From Thelonectria olida (lineage: Eukaryota; Ascomycota; Sordariomycetes; Hypocreales; Nectriaceae), in assembly GCA_020736575.1 (NCBI GenBank), contig JAGPYM010000002.1:124001-188000 (forward strand): a stretch of 64,000 nt of DNA, in the 5' to 3' direction. The position numbers were made by a program, and so were the translations under genes. This document shows, piece by piece, positions 56,259 through 64,000 of this stretch. Below the pieces are notes generated by a model. It was not told the origin of the DNA. It did not search any database and saw only the letters and a list, made by a program, of their open reading frames with translations. Position 1 is the stretch's first letter. Each line of letters begins with the position of its first letter.

Positions 56259-57674
56259 TCAATCCGATGACTCCTTAGGCGACACCTCTTTCAAGCCGGG
56301 AGTGACAAAGACTGAGCCAGTAAACACTCCTTTCCATGTCAAAAAGCTCACTATTATAAAGATGATCAATACGCAAAGAGAGAATACCTTGTCCGTGTCA
56401 GTACCGGTGAAAAAACAGTCTCGAAGGAGAATAGACGCATACCGTCCCCAAGATGTTAAACACCGTTGATGGAAGTTCACGACCCAACTGAACCGTACAG
56501 GCAGCATAAACACCGAGTGGAAGGTGAGTCCCCCCACCAGCCCATATTGAATGGAAATCGCAACAAGCTGTAAAGGGAGCCTACAGCCAAGACGAGCCAA
56601 ACCAAGCCCAAACCCCACATAAGGGGAGCAGCGAGGAAGCCGGCTGCATAGAAAACCTCTCCAGCCAAATCACTCAAGGCATGTGTCTCAGTGAAGGCGG
56701 CCCTCGATACCTCTCCGGGCTTTTGGATCCTGCTCAGCCTGTATGTCAGCGAGGTCTATGTAGGTAAACAGGGGATAATTAGGAGGTTGTTAACATACCC
56801 GTGACCGCCTTGGCCCAGCGGCCCGAGAGGGATGCATACACTAGTAATAGCGGCCTTAGGCGGCAGCTTGTGGAGGAGTAAACGCTGAAGATATATCGTC
56901 ACGGCCATCATGGGCAGAGGAAGCCAGATTCCCAGAGAATGTAGCTGACGATGAGCGTCCACAGCGCGTGCTGAGAATTTGGCAGTATTTCGGCAACAAG
57001 ACCGCCCGTAGCGGCTAGAATGACGGGCGAGACGACGGGAAGAATCCAAGCCCCCGTTATGGCGTTCAGAGACGGTTCTTTCTCTCGCGTGATCCTATTC
57101 GCCAGCTTGAGTCTTTGTTCGTCCTACATGGAGCGCGCAAACTCACACAATCATGGGAACTGTTATGGTTATCAGAACCGACAGGGCTGCGTCGAGCATC
57201 CACAACCCCAATGCGAGATAGGCTGCACCGTGGCCCCAAGATGGCACGCACACGAGGCAGATCATGTCGACGATTGTCGCTAGAGCAATTGGAAAGGTAC
57301 CAAGAAAGAGCGACTGCGTCGGATCTCGAATCATGACACTGAAGCTTGCAGGGCATAGGAGATATTGCAAAGTGCCTATCGACAAGAAGGTGACAAAGTA
57401 GAGGACGTTCAGGGAGAAAATGACTATGGAGATAAATACAGCCGCCGACTGTTGTAAGGGAGACTAAAGAGGAGGATCGAAGTGATTCCTGTTCCCATGC
57501 TCACAGAGAACCACCTATAAAAAGCTATTAGCCTAACTTTGATGCCAATGAGGGCGAGACGAGGACCAACGCGGGTGTGAAACTGTGAATGACGCGACGC
57601 CACCCGGTGTCATGCCCGTACGTCGCCACTGTTTTCTTACTGCGCTACGGCGCGTCTGTGATAGAGAGAACCAT
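56259..57674 (-). pseudogene. SSU1/Mae1-type (TDT) sulfite/dicarboxylate exporter, decayed
   Basis: Read from 57674 leftward. ATG 57674 is followed by an in-frame TAG at 57645-57647. Then GWRRVIHSFTPA is joined across an intron to WFSVSMGTGITSILLFSLPYN, the start of the fungal voltage-dependent anion channel/TDT family. Further conserved blocks follow: IRDPTQSLFLGTFPIALATIV, LPLPMMAVTIYLQRLLLHKLP, IPLGPLGQGGHG, EVFYAAGFLAAPLMWGLG, FPFNMGWWG and a C-terminal FSLCVLIIFIIVSFLTWKG. Frame is lost at about 57430-57436, at about 56927-56937 and twice at about 56518-56536. The introns still have GT..AG ends. An intact protein would export sulfite or malate with ten helices. With at least five lesions this copy is not functional unless the sequence is faulty. 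Confidence 0.75.
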
Positions 57675-58695
57675 GGTGCGGGCGAATAGGTAAGGTAAGG
57701 TAGGGTCTAAAGTTTGGCGTCTAGGGGGTATCCTATACCGCTCGACAAACCCGACTCCAATCTATATATTGCGGAGATGGTTTTTTCTGTACTTATAATG
57801 CTAGGCTTGACGACGTTGACTTTGCTGGCTTGTTGATCCTAGGTGACGGACCTTACGAAAGTGCGGTCCAACTTGCAATCTGTATAGGCAAGGCGTGGAA
57901 AAGAGAAATTGTCCGGTCTGTTGTTAGCTGTTTGAATACTAAATTGTTAAGTAACTATATACAACTACGTATTTTACACTCTGAGTGGAACCTGAAATTG
58001 ACAAGCATAACAGGACAGTTGCTATAGCGATATAGATTGTCTATTCTACAGTTTGTGCCTCGACCCGCTCAGGTATCGGTCAAGGATCCATGGAGGCATA
58101 TGAATACAAGGTTTCGGAGTTAGTGATAACTCCAATTTTGCAAATCGGGCAAATTAAATACCAATCGCCGAATGAGAGAACCATGTTTCCGTGATCCCTG
58201 TAAGAGAAATTATTTTGATTGGCTACAATCAGCGTCACGAATTTCACGCCCTCTATTAACTACCCATGACCCCCAGGTTGGATGGGCAAACGGAAATAAT
58301 ATCAACCCGGCATCACAAGCACTCACAGTCCACGTGTTGCTGGCTCATTTTAGTTCCCCGTCAAGCATCTCGCCTGGAGCGTTCCATACGACCGCCAACT
58401 GTCAGCCCGGTCAACCGCAGTGCCTCGCATGAACGGCGTGAACGACATGAACGGCGTGGACGGCACGAACGATATAAACGACACTGCTTACCTTTCCACT
58501 TAGCTGAATATGACACTAAAACCAGGGGATCGTGAGGAGTGTGCGGCATGTATCGTTGGTACGTTGTGAAAGAAGAAGTCAATACGTCAATCCTAGCTTA
58601 CCCCGATTCTTCATCCCTCTCGCATTCCGCTACGAAGCCGTTCATTCTTCTGGCCGACGCGCCTGCTCATCTCTTCCAACCGATCCAGCACGCCT
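57675..58695. other. Gene-poor region, 1.0 kb
   Basis: No gene with a recognisable product. It includes an AT-rich part (57950-58200) and the 9-bp repeat listed separately. Confidence 0.5.
58429..58486 (+). repeat. Degenerate 9-bp tandem repeat, about six copies
   Basis: Units follow the pattern RAACGRCRT (gaacggcgt, gaacgacat, gaacggcgt, ggacggcac, gaacgatat, aaacgacac). One frame from ATG 58429 codes MNGVNDMNGVDGTNDINDTA and stops at 58503; whether this 24-residue frame is ever translated is unknown. Confidence 0.6.
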
Positions 58696-59675
58696 TTACT
58701 GCACGTCGGTGGCCGGGACATTGAGCGTGGAAAACTGCCACGTCTTGCCACCGTCTGAGGTGGACATTTCTCCGCCCGTCGCTCCCTGTTCCCAACCTCC
58801 CGTATGGCCAAAGCTTGGGTCCGCTTTGCTGAGCGTGATGGAAACATCCTCCCAGCCTGCAGGTTTGGTCAGTAACCGGTTGCCTGGAGGTCTTTAACGA
58901 AAACTTGAAGACGTACTGTGAGCTGGAGCAGTGGCACAAGTGCCGGCTGCACACTCGATCGAGATGTAGAAGATTTCGCCGTGCTGGCCCTTGCCTGTGT
59001 AGACGATGTTAGTAATTACTGCAACCGTAAATGGCTTACGCCAACCCCAAAGACTCACTCGTCGAGATACTAGAAACCAGCTCGCCATTGACGTAAAGAT
59101 TCTGGTCCCACATTTGCGTTGTAGAGTTCAGTTTGTCTAGAAATCGAATCAATTGAAATGCCAAGCGGAGTTCGAGGCCAGGTGTCACGTACAGTGCGTC
59201 TTGATGCGAGACCCGGGAGCGGCCTTGACTGGTGTGCCATTCTTGGCCTCGGTGCCTTGCATCGACAAGTTAGCATCTGTTATAAGCGTTTGGGGAAGAT
59301 CAGAAAACTGCATACTTTGGTTGATGAGCGCATATGCAAAGTTGCACCAATTCTTTCCAAGGTTGGTGCAGTATCCGAGCCTGCGAGACGTCAGTTACAC
59401 CTTCTTGGGGACTGGTGTACTTGAGAATTATGCGGCTACCCTTCAGGGGCATTCTCAGTAACTCCTTGAAGGAAGGAGGCCTGGTTTTGCATCATAATGG
59501 CGCTCCACAGAGCAACATCGCCTGTGATAGGGTTGGGGACATCTCCGAGAACAAGTGTTGCCGAAGATTCCTGAATGTACGCAGTAGACTTTGCATACAG
59601 AGTGACGACATCGAGATTGGCCACTGCTTGATGAACAAGCGTCGAAAGGACGCCAATCGCTGCAAGGTTCCTCAT
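58696..59675 (-). CDS. Secreted concanavalin/peptidase G1-fold-like protein, six exons
   Basis: Six exons in phase (59675-59440, 59380-59316, 59276-59193, 59136-59059, 58994-58917, 58856-58696) give 233 residues. Introns are 39-64 nt, the smallest, 59277-59315, being at the lower limit. ATG 59675 opens a signal peptide (MRNLAAIGVLSTLVHQAVA). The body has ALWSAIMMQNQASFLQGV, CTNLGKNWCNFAYAL, YVNGELVSSIS, GQHGEIFYISIECAAGTC and WEDVSITLSKADPSFG...TSDGGKTW. The C-terminal half is clearly related to the intronless protein at 25835-26593. The strand pattern resembles eqolisin/ConA-like sandwiches; no catalytic pair is claimed. Confidence 0.75.
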
Positions 59676-62045
59676 ATTTATGTAGTTGCTGGTTTGAGGT
59701 TGGGAATCCGTTGAGAGTTAGACCATGCGAGATGCAATAATAAAAGGCACCTACCTAGGTAATCTTCACATAATATACCATTCAGATAATGGGAATCAAG
59801 CGCCCTCCTAACACAACCTCCAGTTTCAATTAGTCAAAGGTGAAAGAGCTGTCTCAAACAATGCTAAAAACTGGTGACATTCAACCTGATCCCAGAGGCA
59901 TCCACGGCGATGGAGCGGATTCAATATAAATGTAACGGACTTTTGAGAGCCTGAAACTGGAACTCTAGAACCCACCAATAGGTCCATCCCACAGGATTGA
60001 AATCCACCAGTCGTGTGCCGCACAGGATTATTCCGTTCAATACGAATAATTACGACCTAAGCTTTGCGAGGAAGGTTTCCATGGTTTAATACGACAGTCC
60101 ATAGCACTTGATGTATGGTTGTTGAAATCAGGGTGTCATGTTTCGATATGACTGAGAAATCCTTTGTAGGAATGTGAATGATAATCCATAAATACTAAGT
60201 CAAGTCCATTCATTCCAAGTACCTAGATACCTGTCAATAATGTTAATCCTTGCCACCCCAGGTATGTATCTATAGACGGCCGTTCCCTTGCCCACACACA
60301 GTCTTATTTCCTCCTTTCCCGCCAGACAGCTGGAAGGCCACCTACAACTGCCTGTAGCCTTAACTTCATTGCGCAATACCTACCTAAGAGTCCATCGCCG
60401 AACACAAAGGTGTGTGTCTTTTTGGGGGCCTGTCTTGCGGAAGGCCTCCCAGTTCCTAACTTAGCGGTTCTTGCTATTTAGTCTTGGTTTCACTCCAATA
60501 GAACGGGCCACTGAACAAGTTACCGCACAACACTTAACACTTTCACAAGGCAAGCGCCTTACTTCCATTGTCAAGCTCTTGACTCGTTCCGATAAAGCAT
60601 TGGCAGACTCCGTAGGGGACCAGTCGTAATAAGCACGTCAGGCAGGACCAATACTAGCCAGGAAAGAAATGTACATGTAGGCTGGGTAGTTATGTTGTGA
60701 GCGAGGCCTAGCATGCTCAGACGCTGCTTAGGGGTCACATGTACCTAGGTACTCACGCAAATTGTCCATGATTTCCTATCGCCGTCAGCGTCGATGATAA
60801 GATCCGAACCTTGCTGAAATGGTTTCAGGATTGTGAGGTCTGGTATAATGATGAGCTTTGCAGAGATCTCCCCAGATCACCGATGTTGTGAGTGGTCGAT
60901 TGAAACACTATAGTTGATTGCAGTTAAGTCTCAAAATGATGTGACACCACGATGAACGAAGAGAGCCTAAGGATTGTTTCCCTCTTCTTTTGGTAGTCTA
61001 GTTACTACACCATCTCCCAGAGCCTTTCACGGGTTTAGAGGCGTACGCATCACATGCGAAACGCACATGGTCTCTGCTTAAGGAAGACCTCGACTTGGGA
61101 ACTAGAACGTCAAGGCCACGCCCATGGTACTCGAAACGTCACATCGGAGGCAAGGCATTTCAAGCATAGTCATGATTACCTACCTAAGTTAGGCTCTGTT
61201 GTTCGGCTAGAATGTGCCTGGGCTGTGCCTGGGCTGTGCCGCTATGCCTACCACTAAACCAATTGAGCGCAGGGCATGCTGATAAGTGCTTCAGTGTGCG
61301 CCATCCGTGTTAAGGAAAACTACTGGGCTTTCCCCCCCCTATGATGGAAATACTTGATAGTAACCATTGGCTATGATTGAGATAGTTATCTTGCATTTGG
61401 ACTGGCAGAAGAATAATCACCTTGAGCGCCTAGTGGCGTATGTACATGTAATAATAGTGCTCAGAGTGGAACAAAGTGTCCGGCCCAATTGAAAACAGCT
61501 CCCAGCCAGTCCTAATGCATGCAAAAATGCGTTGGCATGGGATGGATACTTGCTATGCGAGAGGGCCGGAGTGAAATCCGATGTAGGATTATGCAATGGA
61601 CATGAGTAGTACCTACCTAGGTCGAAGGAAAACATCCATTTACTTTACGTTCGCGGTTGTAGTGCTGAAAACTGTATGGATTGATGCCGCCATGTTTCCA
61701 GTCTTCAGAGCGATGCGCGTCTTCACTGAACTACATGTATCTAATGCCTTCTCCGCGCAGCCTGATCAGCCCATTTCCCTGCAGGGCCGGGAAGAGTCCG
61801 CCTCATTGAAACAATAGGCTTCTAGAAGGCGTCTAGCGAGGCAGATACAGCTAATTGGGCTGTAACCCGTGCACGCTTTAATATTTCATTCGTGGCTTGG
61901 AAGGAGGTGTGGCAGACATCCGATAGCTTTAACGACTGTCGAGCGAGCGACCCTGATAAAGGGATACAGCTGCCACCCTACCACAGCTTCCAATTTGCTG
62001 GCCGTCGTTAACCTCATACATCCATTCAAACTCATCTACAATAGC
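59676..62045. other. Gene-poor region, 2.4 kb, with CCTAGGTA palindromes
   Basis: No gene recognised on either strand. Short palindromes of the type TACCTACCTAGGTA recur (see findings). A tandem pair of TGCCTGGGCTG lies at about 61215-61236 beside a tRNA A-box-like sequence. Confidence 0.6.
60741..60752. repeat. GTACCTAGGTAC perfect palindrome
   Basis: A 12-bp perfect palindrome; related copies are cacctacctaggtaat (59749-59764), tacctacctaag (60378-60389 and 61177-61188 region) and tacctacctaggt (61610-61622). Such motifs are scattered in intergenic DNA of some Sordariomycetes; function unknown. Confidence 0.55.
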
Positions 62046-64000
62046 ATGAAGTACAGCAAGCTCTGCTCAACTTGCGAACGGGCCCTTCAACCAGACTGGG
62101 AGAAGGAAAAGCGCGATAGCCCGCAATCGCCTTTTCGGCAGCACCACGCATCTTCAGCATCATTCCTACGAGCGGTATCGCAGAAATGCTTTATTTGCTG
62201 GAAGATTTGGAAAATGATCTTGTCAGGTCATGTTCTCAATCGTGACAACCAGCTCCCCTCTTGGATTGAGGGCTCAGAGGCAGGCTGGGACAACATGAGC
62301 TTGATGGCTCAACAAGACGAAGATACGTCCGCCATCCTGCTTCTATTCGCCTGTAGCAAGTCCAAGGTGAAGTCTTACTGGATATCTTTCTATCTCATGC
62401 CGCGAAACGGTTAGTGGCACCTTCACAATCAGCGAGCAACTTGCTCTGACAGCGGGATAACCTTCGTTCGCAGATAACTGTTGGGTGAGATACGCCCTGC
62501 GGGCACCATTGCAGACACATACTTCATCTCCATCTACGCTCAGCTTGATTTCAAATTGGATACGGATGTGTCAGAGGTCCCATGAGCCATGTCAATGGAG
62601 AAAAGGCGTGGCGCCCTGGCAGCCTACACGACTGTTGGACATAGGACGACTCAATGACAAGACGTTCAGACTTGTGTCGAAATCTCGGAAAACAGATGAA
62701 AGCCACGCTTATATCACTCTAAGCTACAGATGGGGCCCAGAGAACCAGCCGCGACTCCTGACTTCAAACATCAACGCCTTCTTTGAAGGCTCGTTGATAG
62801 AAAAATTACCGAAAACCTTTCGCGACGCCATCGTAGTCGCACGCATGCTTGGTGTAAGGTATCTCTGGATCGACGCGCTGTGCATTATTCAAGACTCGCA
62901 AAATGACTGGGAATGCGAGTCTGCTGCGATGGGCTCCGTCTATGCCAATGCATTGTGCAACATTGCCGCGTCAGCATCCGACGGACCCGATGGGGGACTG
63001 TTCCGTCGAAGAGATGGCGACAACTTACGTCTCGGGTGTGTTCGGGCAGCTCCTTTGCCAGAAACTCGTGCGCAGACTTACCACATTATCGATTCTCTTT
63101 ACTCTCAGCGACAATTGCGCTGTGCTCCTCTGTTTAGGCGGGGATGGGTCTTCCAAGAACGAATGCTTGCGGCGAGGGTCATTTATTTCGCGGAAGAGCA
63201 AGTCTTTTGGGAATGTTGTGTTGAACATAAATGCGAGGCATTCCCCGCTGGCATCCCGTTCGCGGGCACATCAATGGATCAACTGCCGCAGGTGGTAATC
63301 AAGGGCGCTGTCGGGAGGCAACTCGAATGTGATTCGTGTGCTGTTTTCAGACAGTGGAATCTTCTCGTCCAGCGTTACTCGGAATGCCAGTTGACGCGAC
63401 CAAGCGATAAGCTCTCTGCATTTGCGGGCATTGCGAGTTACTTTCAGCTTTTGCTTCGGGCTAACTACATTTATGGGATGTGGGAGTCTCGCCTCATTGA
63501 TCAGCTGGGCTATGTTGTGGAGGAGCCAGCCGCGAAACAAAGTCTCCAGTATCGAGCGCCGTCATGGTCCTGGGCGTCCCTTGATGGCCCTATTATGTCG
63601 CCCCGAGTTGGCGAACTGCCCTTCACGCACGTCAAGCTGGAGGAGGGGGGCGTGAAACTCGGTCAGTTACGGCTTCGAGGCTCTTTAACCCGAGCCACGT
63701 ATTCCCACCCAACACCACCGAGGAAGTCCGACATTATCTTAGAAGGTGGTAAAGTTCTCAACCTCATTGTTCTAAGAGACCACTTGGGTATTGAATTCAG
63801 AAAAGGCAAACGCATAACGCTCTTGGCGTTCCAGTCGGAGCTCAGAACGGGTCCGTACTTGGGCTGTTTTGTCCTGGAGCCTGTTCTTTGTGCTTTCCCG
63901 GCCACGACGTACCGAAGGATTGGCTTCGCTCATGTCTTTCAAAGTGAACCGTTCAATCCCCATGTGGTGGAGGGCGATAAGTATGATGCCTTAGGGGTCA
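62046..64000 (+). CDS. HET-domain protein, 5' part
   Basis: Exon 1 (62046-62409) joins exon 2 (62474 to the window edge) across a 64-nt gttagt..gcag intron in phase. The frame is open to base 64000, so the gene continues outside; 630 residues are visible. The N-terminus has CSTCERAL and CFICWKIW Cys pairs. The HET core contains YITLSYRWG (about 201-209), LPKTFRDAIVVARMLGVRYLWIDALCIIQDS, ANALCNIAASAS, RGWVFQERMLAARVIYF and YRAPSWSWASLDG, all canonical. It would act like other HET proteins in self/non-self recognition. It is only distantly related to the HET protein at 3770-6480 (different lengths between blocks). Confidence 0.9.

Overview
The window is genomic DNA of a filamentous ascomycete (Pezizomycotina). 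A Sordariomycete, perhaps Hypocreales, is my best guess, but the sequence alone does not fix the genus. The evidence is monocistronic genes on both strands, short introns (about 39-208 nt, mostly 47-77) with GT..AG ends and CTAAC/CTGAC-like branch sites, and families typical of such fungi: HET-domain proteins, a Zn2Cys6 regulator, Cas1-type acyltransferase, ATG22-like and MFS transporters, a secretory lipase and secreted cupin and peroxidase proteins. Gene models below were built by joining reading frames across consensus splice sites and checking that the phases agree.

Layout. 1-6.5 kb: 3' end of a Cas1p-like O-acetyltransferase, a histidine acid phosphatase and a complete four-exon HET protein. 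7.3-14.2 kb: a short-chain dehydrogenase, an amidase broken by an in-frame stop, a ThuA-like protein and a spherulin-like cupin. 15-24 kb, all on the minus strand: secreted heme peroxidase, DHA1-type MFS transporter, an unrecognised protein and a nine-exon metallo-beta-lactamase-fold protein. 24.4-34.3 kb: an HSL-type esterase pseudogene, a secreted lectin-fold-like protein, an ATP-grasp-like orphan enzyme, nitronate monooxygenase, secretory lipase and an atypical SDR preceded by a helically spaced CGGAC repeat cluster. 35.5-49.9 kb: ATG22-like permease, then FAD amino-acid oxidase, small seven-helix membrane protein, Zn2Cys6 factor, LRR/F-box-like protein, flavin amine oxidase and MFS transporter. 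This last group could form an amine or amino-acid oxidation cluster. 50.7-53.7 kb: an apple/PAN-like secreted protein facing a Kex2-processed repeat-peptide precursor with a perfect 20-bp minisatellite upstream. 53.7-62 kb: gene-poor DNA with a decayed sulfite-exporter (SSU1/Mae1 family) gene, a six-exon paralogue of the lectin-fold-like secreted protein and scattered CCTAGGTA palindromes. A second HET gene runs off the right edge.

The window looks like an accessory region: many secreted or catabolic genes, HET genes, paralogues, three pseudogenes and long gene-poor stretches. No PKS, NRPS, terpene synthase or UstYa gene was seen. The most unusual locus is the repeat-peptide precursor at 52274-53299: nine repeats, each with two copies of a DDGxWxPxKY motif, joined by Lys-Arg sites.
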